64,000 bases of DNA, from assembly GCA_004335835.1 (NCBI GenBank), contig RWJK01000905.1, positions 119,732 through 183,731 on the forward strand, read 5' to 3'. The translations under genes were made by a program, and so were the position numbers. The DNA comes from Scenedesmus sp. ARA3. Lineage: Eukaryota > Chlorophyta > Chlorophyceae > Sphaeropleales > Scenedesmaceae. Below are positions 44,768 to 57,774 of the stretch, one piece after another. The number at the start of each line of letters is the position of its first letter. The first letter of the stretch is position 1. A model generated the notes under the pieces. That model saw only the letters and a program-made list of their open reading frames with translations. It did no database searches and was not told where the DNA came from.

Positions 44768-47700
44768 CTACTTGCTGCCACGCTTGCAGCCAGTCTGCAT
44801 CTGCTGGTGTGTGCGCTCGCCCAGGCTGGAGGCAATCTGCAGCAGCTGCTGCTTGGCGGACCGCATTGTGCTCTGCAGCATTGCAGCAGCCTTGCCTGCT
44901 GCTGCAGAGGCTGCACGCAGCATGCCTGTGCGTGCAGCACCACTAACAGAGCTGCCATCACGCTCCTGCTTGCCACCATTGGATCCAGCTGCGGCCATCA
45001 TCCTGCTGCTGCTTCTTGTCTGGCGACCAATCAGGTTCTGCTGCAGCTCCACTTTTGCTGCTGCGGTACCCTTGGCAGAGCGGCACTGCGAGTGCCTCCG
45101 CTGCTGCTGCTGCTGTGGTGGTGGGGGCAGCATGCAAGCCATGCGCGGCTTCTTAGCAGCCCTGCTGCAATCTGACGGCTGCTGACCTGTCAGGCCATCC
45201 TGTGGCACCAGCCCAGCTGGGTGTGTGCTCTGCTGCTTGGGCTGCTGGAACAGCCCTGCTGAGTCCTCACTAGCCTGCTTCTGCTCTGCATGACTCTGTC
45301 TTGCAGGAACGCCTCCATGCTGCAGCTGCTGTGCTTCAACCACCCCAGGGTGCTGATCCAGTGCCAGGTCACCAGCTGCTGCTGGCTGCGTCATCTTGAG
45401 CTGCTGCTGCAGCAGTACCAGCTGCTGCTGCACCTTCTGGTGCAGCTGGCATACGTGTGCTTGCACTGCTGCTTGCAGGAACACTAGCAGGCTGCCGCCC
45501 TTGGCTGCAGCAAGCACTTGACAGGCAGCTGCGAGCTCTTCTGGCTGCACCCAAAGCCTGAAGCTGCTGCTGCCTAGGACAGCTGCCTGCAGCTGCACGC
45601 ACACCAGCGTGTGCTCCTTCAATATGCTGGTCACCTCTGGGTCTTCCATGGAAACACCTGCAAATTGGTAAAACATAACAGTGGTCAACCTGCCGCAGTT
45701 CAACACTCCAGCAAAGCACGCTGTGGAGAGCACGCCTGCTGAAGGTGTGCAAGCTACCTGGAAAAGCTCAAGCACAAGTCACTATGGCTGCGGGTGAGCA
45801 GTCTGCTTGGCTCTTTCTGCATGAGCTGCAGGGCCCTTTTTAATCTTTGCAGGCCCCAACAATTGTGGTGGGACACTGCGCTGCAGGCTGCTCTGGAGAT
45901 AAGAGGCTGTTCACACTTCTCACATGCAGGGTAGAACATGTAGTCAAACAGCACCAGCTTGCAGGAGTCCCTGTACTGGCTACTGAAGCTCTCCGCCATC
46001 CATAGCTACACACCACAAACAGCAGCGCAGGCGGCGGCAATGTGTTGGACAGTGGATGCTGGCTCAAGTGATCAACGCCAGCTTTGAGCAGAGCAGCCAC
46101 AGGGTGCAAGAACATGGTTGCAGCCGATGTCTGCCTGCTGCCCAGAGGCGGCACATCAAGCAGCTTACCAGTGTCAGCAGCTTGTGCGTGTCGGAAGCGC
46201 TGCTGGCTGCTTGCGCCGCGGTGCTGGAGCTTGCAGTGTGTGCGGGGTTTTGCAGGATGCTGGAGCGTGTGGCTAAGATCAGCATGTATGCCAGAGTAGC
46301 CAGCAAGGATCCTGCAGCAGCAAGGAGCAGAGAAGCAATCGCCGCCCTCAATTGTGCACACCATGCAGTGGGAGTGCTTCTGCCCAGCAACAGCTCAGCA
46401 CTAGAAGTGGGCTACACACTGCTGTCTGTGAGATGCTAGTTCAGGCACCACAGCCAAGTATGTACGGCATGGCTGCGCCCAGCTGTCCACACATGGCTCA
46501 CCTGTGCCATCTTCACTGCATAGGGGCAGGATGTCTGCGTGCAGCAGTACTGCAAGCGCCTGCACTACGCCTGGCTGCAGGCACGCCACCAGAAAACGCT
46601 CTGTGTCACCCTCCACGAGGGTAGTGAAGGTGCCTGGACTGCCTGCTGCGTCCTGTGCTTGTGAGCCGACACAGGCTGCTGCGCTGCTCCCAAGGGCTTG
46701 TCCTGCAAGGCTGTTCTGGTGGCTGCTGGCCTTTGCTGTGGCTGCAGCAGCAGCAGCTGCTGGTGGTGCTAGTGCTGCTCTTGTTGGTGATACATCCTGC
46801 AGGCCGCTGCAGCTGCTGCCTAGGCTGCTGATGTTGGCTGGTGCTGCTGCCACTCCTGCAGGCACATGCACAAGCCCTTTGGCAGCGGCCAGCTGCTCCT
46901 GCAGCTCTTGCTGCAGCACTGCCGTGAAGCCGCGCGTGAGACCGTCTGCACCTGGCTGCTGCCCCTGGTCATCGTCACTGCAGTCATCCCTGTCTGCCAG
47001 GTCATCAGGCATGCCGTTTAGCACACTGCTGAACATAGCAGTGCCTGGTGTGGTCTGCAGGCGCCTGAAGCCACTACCTGCCTTGAGGGAATGCTGTTTG
47101 TGCTGAGCAGAGGGGCTGGTCAGCAGGCGCTGCTGCTGCTGCTGCTGCTGTGGGTGAAGTTGACGCCACACAACTGGCTGCTGCTGCAGGACTTGCTGCT
47201 GCGCTGCAGGGGCAGTGCGCTGGCTGCACTGCTGTAGCTGCTTTCCTGCAGAGGCAGTCAGGCATGCTGCTGCTGCACAGCCCTGGTCATCTTCTTCCAT
47301 CGCTGCTGTTAGGTCCCAGAAGGCCTTTGTGCTGTAGGTTGTGTTTGCAGGAGCAGCTGGAGCTGTGTCCTGCAAGAGCTGGCGGTTGATGGATGGCTTG
47401 CTGCACCCTGTCTGCTGAATGCTGTCCTGCAAGCAGCTGCTGCTGGCATTCTCGTCCTTGCAGGATGGCAGACGGGGCACCAGCATGGTGCCTGGTGCTG
47501 GCAGCGCTGATGGCGCTGAGGTGTTGTGCTTGGGTGGCAGCACACCATTGCTGCAGTGCGCAGGAGCAGCTGGTGCTGCTCCAAGTACGCTACTGCCGTT
47601 GGCTTGCCTGCTGGCTGCTTGATTGCTGGTTGCGCCTTGTATATAATCCCTTCCTGCAAGATTGGAAGGTAGGCCCAAGGTCAATGTTGCCGCTGACATG

Positions 47701-47881
47701 TGTTGTGCAAGTAACGCAAAACAGCGAAGGATGTTGGGCTTGGCATGTTTGCACCATCTGCAGCTACACGATGGCCATGGCTTGATGCGTTAGCAACGTG
47801 ACACCGACCTGTAGTGGTGCCCAGGGTTGGCTGGGTTGGCTCAAGTTGCGGCTTCTTGCGCTTGCTGCCTATGCGCAGCAT
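44768..47881 (-). CDS. Unrecognised five-exon protein
   Basis: Proposed exons 47881-47809, 47653-46502, 46311-46169, 46005-45783 and 45657-44768 keep phase and give 826 residues; the exon 4 donor is the least certain. The N-terminus is basic (MLRIGSKRKKPQ). Exon 2 is low-complexity with Gln runs and acidic patches, and closes with an ordered stretch, DTERFLVACLQPGVVQALAV. That leads into a helical core in exons 3-4 (SLLATLAYMLILATRSSILQ; RDSCKLVLFDYMFYPACEKC). Exon 5 has a short ordered part (EDPEVTSILKEHTLVCVQLQ), a possible coiled coil (VQAHVCQLHQKVQQQLVLLQ) and a basic Ser/Arg-rich tail. The core resembles an ARM-type helical bundle. I cannot assign a family or function; the basic tail suggests a nuclear protein. 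Confidence 0.62.
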
Positions 47882-48555
47882 CCTGTCCTGCCTCTTGTAG
47901 TGCTGCTGGGCTGATGGCGGGACCTTGGCAGGACTGACACCAGCGAGCCCAATCACCGATCAGCACTTCAAAGCATAGTAAAGTCGGTCACGCATCTGCT
48001 GCCACCTTCGTTGCGGCCAAAAATAGGAGTCGACACGCAGCTTCAGAATATGGCGATCACCTTGAAGCTACTTCGCAAACACGCCACTGCGTTCAACTAG
48101 ATTGAAAAAAGCTTATCCACAGCAAGGTGATTTATGTTCCCACATTATCAAACATACAGCTGTTCAGGTACACGTGGGTTTTAAATGTGACATGTGACAG
48201 CAGAGCTTCGCCAGGGCTCAAGACCCATTGGGTCCTTGAAGGATCAAGTAGAGCTCGCTTGTCATGCAAGGCGCGATCAAGAACGTCATAGCAGTAGCTT
48301 TACATGATCAATGGATGCAGCCAGCGATCGCGACCCCCTGCCTGGCGTGCAAACAATGGACTTCACGTATTGTGACTTCAGAGGCCCCTTCCCGCTGCTG
48401 CGGCTCATGCGTTCACAGGCACCAACGCTGTCAAGTAAGAACAATGCCAGCCACGTGTCCCAACCTCAATGATTCCAGCCGCTAGCTGTCTGCCGCACCC
48501 TGTACACCCCTGCACATATCCTCCCTGCCTTGAAAAAAGGCTGCTTGTGCTGCCT

Positions 48556-48617
<62 letters not shown>

Positions 48618-48889
48618 CATACGTCATAGGAACAACAACAAACTGCTCACAACTGAAAGCTCATATGTTATGCAGTTATTGCAAGTCATCCTGCAGAAAC
48701 GCAGCATCTCAGCTGCAGGGATCCACTGTGGGGCCCACAACTGCCTGCAAAAACATCATAAAGTATTGTACAACAAAACACGCTCTGGCGCTCATCGTTT
48801 CGGCACATCATTTCCCCGATTCGCCGGCTTGTTTGCAATGGCATGCCAACTGCTACTGAGGCGTGCGCTGGCTTGCGCACACCCACACC
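47882..48889. other. Intergenic with long CTG tract
   Basis: No gene seen. A pure (CTG)n run of about 19 units lies at roughly 48559-48616. The remainder is the promoter side of the gene at 47881 and the 3' flank of the glycosyltransferase gene. Confidence 0.45.
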
Positions 48890-51151
48890 TCAGCACTCTT
48901 CATTGTATGTCTGCTCCTGCCCAAAGCTCCAGCTGTCCCTCCATGACCCCCAGAACATGTGGCACACCAGGGCATCTGGCTTCTCCCTTGCCAGGTCATC
49001 ACACGTATAATTCCTACCCTGCTTCCTCGCCTCTGCTACTTCCCAGCCTGAGGCCATCAGATCTACAGGCAGCAGGCGCACGCCTCCTGCAAGCAGCCCT
49101 GCAGGGCTCGTCACATTGCTGTATGTGATAGTGCTCATGTTGACGCCTGCAGCATTGCTGAGGTACTCGTATGCTGCTGTTGACAGTGCAGCAGGTCCAG
49201 TCCTGAAAGAACACAGGGTGCAGCAAAGTGTACATCAGGCGCTGCCAGTAAGCAGCTTCACTGTGTCCTGCATGCTGCAGGGCTCAAGTACACCTCAAGG
49301 TGGTACAGCTGCTTCCTCTGCTCCGCACTGCTCATGACAATGTTGTGCTCAGCAGCAGCACACCCTGCAGGAAAGCACCATCTGCATGCAGCCTCATCCT
49401 GCCAATCTTGCTGCTGTGTGCAACCCTCATATGTACGCGTACGCAGCAGCGCACAGCTTTTTCCAACACAACAACGCTGCTGTTGCTGCGCAAATCACCC
49501 TATGTAAGCAGCATGTGCTGTAGCCTGCTGGCATCACTTCGCTCCTGCAGCTCACCTATCTATAATGCCATTGGTATAGGCTGGCCCATGCAGTACAGCC
49601 CCCGCACTTCTCGCCAGCTCAAAGAACTGCCGCTGCACTGCTCGCGCCACTACGCCAGGCATACTGCCCAGCAGCGGGTGCCCTGGTGCTGCTGCCAGCA
49701 CCCAGTTCACCACATGCAGCGGGTGCTGCCTGCCTGCATCGTAGTTTTCAACTCCCAGCAGCACTGCCGCATCGTGGCTGTGGTCTGCGTTCCACTGGTC
49801 TATGGGCTTGAGGCACTGCACGTCCATGTCTGCGTATACGCCACCCAGCTGTTGCAGCAGGTGTGCGGAAGCGCAGTGTGGAAACAGGCAGCGAGGCCTC
49901 AGCTTGTGTGAATGAGACATGTCTGGCAGCTGTGTGTAGAGCTGCTTTGGTACATGGCAGGCGCTGAAGTGAGACACATATCGGACAAGGCAGCGCTGGA
50001 CTTGTGCTGACGCCAAATCCCCAGAGGCAGCTGCGCACCAAATACTCTGGTGGTGCCATGCCCTTGCGATTACCACCTGCAGAGGTTGTGCCTGCTGCCA
50101 TCCTGCCTGGGCGCATGACCTGAATATGTGCAGTCTGCACCGCCTGCGCATCGCAGTAGGTTGCGGCTGTGCACGCACCTTGTGCAGCACCAGCACCCGC
50201 CAGAGGTCGTTGCGCTCTGCACCGCTGACAAAGTCATTGAAGGGAGTGGGCAGCAGCTCTGGGTAGAACTGCTGCATGAAGCGCTGGATGTCTGCAGGCA
50301 TGACATAAACAGCAGGGAGCAGCTCAGGGCAGCTGCAGCGCACAGGGCCTGGCTGCTTGCTGAGCAAGCAATGCACAGCATCGGCAAATGCAGCTGCTTG
50401 ACTGCAGCGCGCCAGAACAACCGCGCGTTTTGCCGCAGCTGCGCGTGCATACTAGGACGGCTGCGCCGCTGCAGGTGCGCCAGGACTGCAAGCGGCTGCT
50501 GCTCACCAGCATCATCCCAGAGCCGGTGGCTGTAGCCCGGGTTGAGTTTGCGCCAGCTGGCTATGACCTTTCTCTGCTGGCATGACAGCCGTGTCTTGTT
50601 TTTGACTGTCTGATGGATGAGCTTGGGGAACCTGCAGCAGCAATGCAGTAATTCAGCACTGCCAGAGATAGTTACAAACAACTCCGCTGTTTAATTGCCA
50701 ACACAGGCCAACGTCGGGGCCATGAGCTGTGGCGGATCAGCAGAAGCATTTCTGACTACATCTGGTTCAAATCAGATGACCATTGTGCCAATGATGCCAA
50801 CCATAGTCTGCACAGATCTGTCAGGCCTCAGCGGAGTCCTACACAAAGGTTTCCTTGGACAAACTAAACGGCAGTCATCTGTCATTATGCGGCTGCTAAG
50901 CACCTGGTACGATTAGAATGCAAGGAATCCGGCGAAGAAGGAGCTGCCACGACTTGAGAGAGCACTACGGTCCGTCCAAGCTTCCCAGGATTGGCAGTTG
51001 CGGTGGCGACAGAGCTATGCTGCTCAGGGCAGTTACTATTCGTATCCCAGTGCAGGTGCAGTTGAAACAGCAGCACCAAGGCCGTGAGCAGACATGCCAA
51101 TGCAATTGTCGGGTTGTGCCTCGACCAATAGACAAGCCCAAACCAACGCAT
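48890..51151 (-). CDS. Glycosyltransferase family 32 (DXD) type II membrane enzyme
   Basis: Five exons (51151-50904, 50631-50507, 50291-50179, 49848-49556, 49202-48890) join in phase to 363 residues. Residues about 15-34 (PTIALACLLTALVLLFQLHL) form a signal anchor after a basic start, typical of Golgi type II glycosyltransferases. The catalytic part follows the GT32 pattern: FPKLIHQTVKNK, LNPGYSHRLWDD, AERNDLWRVLVLHK, then the metal/nucleotide-sugar motif GGVYADMDVQ (DXD), NWVLAAAPGHPLL and TGPAAL. The donor and acceptor sugars cannot be told from sequence. The length fits a compact single-domain GT32. It is transcribed divergently from the INCENP gene. Confidence 0.88.
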
Positions 51152-51469
51152 ATTTTTTGGTAGAGTACTATGCTACCTTACGATGCATTTAGACAGCATT
51201 AAATCATCTCTGCTGCTTGCTCCACGGTTTAGGGTGTCCTAGCATAACATGGTTTCAAACAAAACAGTGTCAGATGGAGCAGCCAGATGTTGCAGAAAAA
51301 GGTTAATTTACGCTGAAGATGTCTGCACAGTTTTGAGGTAGCAGGGACTCGCCGCAAACAGACAAGACTGTGGTCGTTTGCATTGCGTCGGTACTTTGCT
51401 GTGATTGCGCGAAGGTGAATCTTTGTAATGGTAGTTGAAATTTGAACCGGTCTTTCTAGTCCTAGCCAA
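51152..51469. promoter_or_regulatory. Short divergent promoter region, GT32 / INCENP
   Basis: Only 318 bp separate the two start codons, so both leaders and core promoters must fit here. No clear TATA box or repeated operator is visible. The bidirectional-promoter role is inferred from arrangement only. Confidence 0.45.
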
Positions 51470-54400
51470 ATGTACCAGACATATCAGATGGACGAAGCCA
51501 GCAGATACCTCTCTGAGCTTGCCCACCAGAGCCTGCGAGAGCTCAATGACGCTGTCAAGGACCACAGGGATTTCCTGCGGTGCTTGATTGAGGAGACGGA
51601 GGCCGAGGTTGCTGCTGTCCTAGCATCCTCACAACAGCAGCAGGACCAGCAGGTGGGTGGGTGGCACAGCATGGTTGCTCAGCACTTGCAGCTTTGGTCC
51701 AGGTGATGCACCAGATGTTTGCAGGGAACCACGAAACAGCTTGTTCAACTAATTGGAACTGCAGTGCAGCGCAGCTCCTGCCGCCAGCGTCTGCTGCCCT
51801 CACCTACACAAGTGTGTGCTGCAGGGTGCTGGTGAACACGCTGAAGCGCCTGAGACAGCTGCACCAGGCAAGGAGATGCTGTTGTCTTTGTGGAATTGCA
51901 AATCGCAACCATAATTACGTTGACCTGCCATTCCCTGGCTTGATTGTAGTGCTTGACAACCAGGACAGGCAAAATGCACTGCTCAAGCTTTGCTGTGGTT
52001 AGACATCAAGGGGCAGTTGTGCACTGGCTGCTTGCAGTAACAGTTGGATGGCACTGCCTTTGTAGCTTAATGTTTGCGCGTTGTTCTATGCTGCAGATGA
52101 GCCTGCCGCAGCTCATGCCCCGATCAGAGGCAAGCGCAAGCAGCCTGCGGCAGCTGCACCTGAATCTGCAGCAGCAGAGGCCGCACAGCCTGCCAAGCGC
52201 GGCCGTGGCAGGCCACCCAAGAAGCAGCCAGTGCAGCCTGTTATTGAAGAGGCAAACGAAGAGGAGGAGCAGATTCGACAGCCAGAGCAAACAGCCAGCA
52301 TTAGCTTACCGGCAGCAGCAGAAGCAGCAGACGAACAGCCACTAACTGCTGCTGCAGCAGCAGCGGAAGAAGATGAAGCAGCAGATACATCAGTGCCTGC
52401 CAAGGGTAGAGCTGCAAGGGGTAGGAGCACGCGGGCAGCAGCAACGGCCGGCGAGCAGCCAAGTGAGGCTGCGGCCAACTCAGGCAGGAGCACCAGGGCC
52501 AAGCGTGGCGCTGCTGCTCCTGCACCTGCACCTGCCAGCAGCCGCAGCACACGCAGCAGGCGTGGTGCTGCAGCAGCTGCTGCTCCAGAGCTGCAGCAGC
52601 TGGAAGTAATAGAAGAAGATGATGATGAGCAGGTAGCAGAGCAGCAGCAGCAGCAGCAGGTTGTGCCAGAGCCTCCTAGTCATGAGCAGGATGCTGTCAT
52701 GACTGATGCAGCTGCGTCAGCTGCTGCTGAACCAATACAGCAGCAGCAAGACGATCAGCTGGCAAAGGGACAAGTTGAAGATCGACCTGCAGAGGAACCA
52801 GCAGCTGCAGCAGATGCGGCTGACCTGAGTGGTGCTGCTGCTGCCGCTCCTTCTGATGCACTTGATCAGCAGCAGCCAGCAGCTCTTGATGCTGCGCGTG
52901 ACGCGCCCAGCAGCCAGCAGCGCAGTGAAGCAGCAGCAGAGGCTGAGGACCGCGTTGGCGCTGCTGCTGCAGACGAGACAGAGCAGCAGCTGCAGGTGCA
53001 GGAGCTTGACTTGAGCTTGGCAGCAGCAGCAGCAGCAGCAGCAGCAGGTCCTCCACCAAAAACGCCTGGCTTCCGGCTTGGCCCAAGCGCTGGTGCACAG
53101 GAGCAGGAGTCAGAAACGCCCTGCTTGGGCCGCAGCGCGCAGACTGGCAGACGCACCTCCCGGCAGCAGCAGCAGCAGTCTGTGGTGAGGGCTGCAGCTG
53201 GCCAGCTCAGTGCTGACGGGGCTGCAGCAGGCGAGGCTTCCATCCAGCGCTGTGTGCCTGGCACATCTGGCACGCGCAGGCAGGCTGGCTCTGGTTACAA
53301 CGGGCACTCCCTGTCCTTTGACCAGCCCCTGCATGGCCCTTTGTTTGCAGATGAGGCCACAGCAGCAGAATCGCCAGCAGCAGCAGCGGCAGCAGCTGGT
53401 GCTGCAGCAGAGACAGCGGCACCTGTTGCTGCTCCAGCAGCAGCAGCAAACGGCACCCCCAGCGTTGACCCAGCTGCAGCAGCGGCTGCTGCTGATGGCG
53501 GCTCAGGGTGGAAGGTTTTGCTCAGCTCAATGCATGCCACCGATGCACCCACACCTGCGCACGGCCGCAGCCGACTGCGCTCTCACTCGGGCACATCAGC
53601 GCAGCAGCAGCAGCAGCAGCTCTCCTGCGGCAGGAGTGCTGCAATTGCGGCTGCTGGTGAGCCAGCGTCTGCAGCTGCTGCAGGCGCACGCAGCAGCAGG
53701 GCTCACAGCAGGCGCGTCAGCAGCGCGCTTGCCTTCCCTTCCCCTTCACCTGCAGCAGACACGGGTGTAGATGGTGATGGTGCTGTGCAGCGCTCAGGGG
53801 GCAGGATGACGCGCCGCTCTGCGCAGCAGCAGGCCAGCCCTGTCCTGCAAGCTGTGCGGTCAGGTGAGCAGCTGTTTGGAGCCGAGCTGGCAGCTGATGA
53901 GGAGGCTTGCCAGGGCCGCAGGGTTACCCCTCCTCGCTCTGCTAAGAAGAGTGCAGCCGCAGCACGTTCACCGGCAGCGTTTGCGGTAGTAGATGAGGAG
54001 CCAGAGCTGGAGGAGCAGCTGCAGCAGGCAGCACTGCAGCAGGATGCGGCAGCAGCAGCAGCAGCTGATACTGCTGACGAGGAGATGGTGCCTGCTGCAG
54101 ATGAGGCAGCAGCAGCAGCAGCAGAAGATGCTGGGGATGCTGACATGCAGGATGCAGGGGCTGATGAGGAAGCTGCAGCACAGGAGCAGCAGGCAGCAGA
54201 GATGCAGGAAGCACAGGAAGATGAGGAGGCAGCAGCAGCAGCAGTTGTCACAGAATATGAAGATGCTCAGGAAGAGGAGCAAGCCGGCAGTGACGACGAG
54301 CAGGCAGAGCCAGCAGAGGCAGCAACTAACATCGCAGCAGCAGCTCCCACGCAGCAGCCGCCAGGCACACCTAGTGCTGCAGCATCGGCTGCTGCAGCTG

Positions 54401-57400
54401 CTGCAGGCACGCCGGGAGGTGCGCTCTCGGCATGGCTGGCGGCCACTGCTGCGGCTCAGGCTGGTGCAGGTGACAAGGCGAAGCAGCAGCTTGAGGCAGT
54501 AAAGGACAAGGAACCTGCACCTCGTGCCAACCTGGTGTCAAGCATCAGGTCATTTGTGCCTGCTGTGGTGAAGGAGGCGGCGCCGCCAGCAGCTGGCAAG
54601 GTGAAAGTGAAGGTGAGTCGTTGAAAAGGTGTCACGGTGGACAGAACTACAATGTTGTAGTTGCGACAGGCATTCCAGGAATAAAGCTTTATGCTTGCAG
54701 CACCTGCAGCCAATGCATCAGAGCCGCAAGTTGACAGCAGGGGTGCAGCTTCATTGAGACGGTTGTAATGGTGCCCGGCACGCAATTGGATACTGCTGAG
54801 GGCTCCTGCCAAGATAAGGCTTGTGTGGTTGTTTGTGTACCTTGAACAACTGCTGCTGCCGCCGCTGCTGCTGCAGGTGAAGGCTATTGAGGCTGCGCAG
54901 GCGGCAAGGCAAGCAGAGGAGGCCAAGCAGCAGGAGCGGCTGGCACGGCAGCAGGCCAAGGAGCAGCAGCAGCAGCAACAGCAGGCTAAGCCAAAGTCAG
55001 CAGCACTGAAGCCGCAAGGTGCGCTCACTTTCTCAATTGCTGTGTTTGCTCAGCTGCAGCAGCACCGCGCATGTCCAGCACTAGCGGTTTACCATCACTT
55101 TGCAGCATGTATGGGGTTTAGTTTTCAAGTGCAGGCGATAGCTGCAGAACAAAGTGCCCAAAAGGTGAAGTGACTTTGGCCTGTGGCATCTGCTGCTGTG
55201 CCCCACTGCAGGCACGCCTTCCGGTGCAGTTGCGCAGTTTAAGGTTGCAGCTGTGGAGCGTGCAGCGATTGGCCTGTCAGGCTCCGGTGGTGCTGTGCGG
55301 GTGCCAGCTGGCAAGCAGCCGGGGGAGCAGGAGCAGCCGCTGCGGCCTGCTGACAGAGAGGCTGCGCAGAAGAAGGCTGAAAAGGAGGCAGAGGCAGCAA
55401 AGAGGTGAGCTGACTGCGGCTGTGCTGTACGGCAGAGTGCATGCTGCTTTCGAGGCAGTTGATGGGTCTGGTGCTGCATTGGGCGAGCAGTGCTGCTTCT
55501 CCAGTGCCAGCATGTGCACTTGCAGTTGCAGCGGTGGCTGATGGATGTGGGCTGCTGGTCGCAGTCAGCTGATGCCAGCATGCCAAAAAGATGCTGACAG
55601 TGCTGCTGCTGTTGCTGCTGCTGCTGCTGGTGGCCACATCAATTGTGCAGGGCCATGGACAAGGCTGAGAAGGAGGACCGCATGAAGCGCGCGGAGCAGA
55701 AGCGCAAAGGCGAGGAGAACAAACGCAGGTGCGCAGCTGCTCGGCGAGGCCACACAGCTTCTACCATCGGAGGTCCGCGGCTGTGTTGACCAGCCAGCAT
55801 AAACAGTACCTGTGTACTTCACAGCTGTGACACCAGGTCACGTCCAGCATCACCCGCCTGCTGTAGCACCCCGTTGTCACGCTGTCAATGTGTATGTGGT
55901 GTGCACTGTTGGGCTGTTCCTGGGGTGTCCGCACTTCAAGTATTGCTGTGTGCTGTTGTGTGCTGTGCCTGCCTGCAGGGCGGAGCTGGCTGAGAAGCAG
56001 CGGCTCAGGGAGGAGAGGGCAGCTGCAGCAGCAGCGCTGAAGGCTGGCAAGCCTGCCGCTGCTGGCGGCATGCGTGCTGGCGGCGTAGCAAAGGTGCGAG
56101 GCAACAGCTGGTATTCTGACATCACGCTGCGCCCTGTGCGCTGTTGTTGGGTGTTTGCCAGCTTGCAGAAGTGTCCTGCAGTGCATGTACCTTGCTGACA
56201 TGCGTGTGTGTTGGTAAACTGTAGGTGGCAGATGCCAAGACCAAGCCACACACCACCACAGCAGCACCACCAGCAGCAGCACCACCAGCAGCAGCAGCGT
56301 CAGACCCCAGTGGCTTCAAGACACCTGCAGCTCCTAAGGCTGTAGCACGTGCTGCAGCACCTGAAGCAGGCCAGGCAGCAGCAGCAGGCAGCGACAGCCC
56401 ATCTTTAACAATCAAGCTGCTGGATCCTGTCAGCACAGGCGGCAAGGCAGCAGCACAGCACCCTGGACATGGCCATGCTGCTGCTGGCTTGGCCTCTGTG
56501 GGTGGGGTGATGGGGCCGCCAGCGCCTATTGGCAGCAAGACACCAGCAGCGTTCAAGACGCCTGCACCGGCAGTGTCTGAGCAGGTGGGTTGAGCCTGTT
56601 CTTGCCAGCAGTCAAGCAGCTGTGCACGTCCAGCCTGGCAGCTGCCGCTGCGAGCTGCGTTGCAGCTCGCAGCTGTCACTGCTATCATGTTGTAAGGGTT
56701 GGAATGCACTGTGTTTGTGGATGTACATGAATGAGATGCGAAGTAGCTGCAGCCTCAACATGAACACTGTGCCATTGTTTACTATCTGAAGCATAACATG
56801 AACTGCTACAACACATTCCGACCTGACCGCTGCATGTGATTTGTGGCCTTGCACCACTTGCAGGAGAAGCGCAACGTGGAGGCGCTCAAGAGCTCCCCTT
56901 ACGTCAACCCAGGCTCCAAGCGCACACCATATGCGCAGCAGCAGGCAGCAGCCGCCAGCTACATCATCTCGCCATACAGGTGCGAGCACAGCGATTACTG
57001 CAGCGCTGCCGTCCGCCATATGCTGTCTTCGTACAGTGTGTGGGTGTTGACGCCTGCGCACAGTCTGCACCAGGCTGCGCAGCTGGTGCCAGCCAGCGCA
57101 AGGTGCAGCGTTGCGCTGCACATCATAACACCCTTTCAGACCCTTCCTTGGTCGGACTCTCAGGCAGCCACACGCATGCGAGCATCACACCGTCGCAGCG
57201 CCCTACTGCTGTCTCTTTGCCTCATTCTGCAACTGCCTGCATCCCGGCATCTTCCTGCAGGGACGATGATGCGGAGACGCCGGACCGCAGCCACAAGCCC
57301 ATCCCCGAGTGGGCGCGCAGCCAGGTGCTGTTTGAGGCGCTGAAGCAGCAGCAGGCCACAGACCCCGACAGCATCTTTGGCGCACGCCAGACCACCTGCG

Positions 57401-57768
57401 ACCTGGGAGACATGTTTGCAGGTGCGCATTCTTAGGATCGAGGGCGCTAATGATGCGTTATTTGTGTGTAAATGTGATCTAACTGCTGCGTGGGCGCTGC
57501 CAGGCAGCCAGCTCGATGGAATTTCGCCTCACCCTTGCCTTGTGAACAGCTGATATGGCGGAGGCGATCGTATCAAACTGCAAGTCTGACATCAGCCTGG
57601 CTTGCTGCTGCTGCTGCTGCTGCAGACGTGCCTGGCGCCGGCCCGCAGCCGCAGCAGCGGCACAAGGTGCGCAAGCTGGGCCAGCGCACCAGCAGCGCCG
57701 ACTGGAGCCAAGACAGGCTGACGTGGCAGGAGGAGATCAACTACAAGAAGCAGTGCGGCTACCTGTGA
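51470..57768 (+). CDS. INCENP: INCENP, inner centromere protein (plant WYRD-like)
   Basis: Eleven exons (51470-51652, 51825-51867, 52097-54612, 54877-55018, 55212-55404, 55651-55728, 55979-56093, 56225-56584, 56864-56979, 57261-57421, 57626-57768) keep phase and give 1349 residues. INCENP is the scaffold of the chromosomal passenger complex and activates Aurora kinase. The N-terminal helix (1-50, SRYLSELAHQSLRELNDAVK) fits the Survivin/Borealin-binding part. An AT-hook-like KRGRGRPPKK lies near residue 110. The middle is a very large acidic Ala/Gln region, then a charged single-helix-like stretch (EKEDRMKRAEQKRKGEENKR). The C-terminal IN-box is clear: IPEWARSQVLFEAL, DPDSIFG, TCDLGDMF and RTSSADWSQDRLTW, with the TSS Aurora phosphorylation motif, ending EEINYKKQCGYL. 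Intron 2 needs a GC-AG donor (CAG/GCAAGG). TGTAA lies at 58287-58291. Confidence 0.93.
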
Positions 57769-57774
57769 GCCAAG

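Noticed and set aside
49270..49360. Extra exon in the GT32 gene (frame with HNIVMSSAEQRKQLYHLE)
   Set aside because: No acceptor gives the needed phase, and direct joining of exons 4 and 5 restores the family motif TGPAAL after GIIDR.
50760..50785. T-loop-like sequence (GGTTCAAATCA)
   Set aside because: No matching acceptor stem, D-arm or anticodon arm could be folded around it, so no tRNA is called.
51661..52002. Open frame with VMHQMFAGNHE and VLVNTLKRLRQLHQ as INCENP exon 2
   Set aside because: That frame cannot be joined in phase to the large exon 3; the 43-nt exon in another frame fits both ends.
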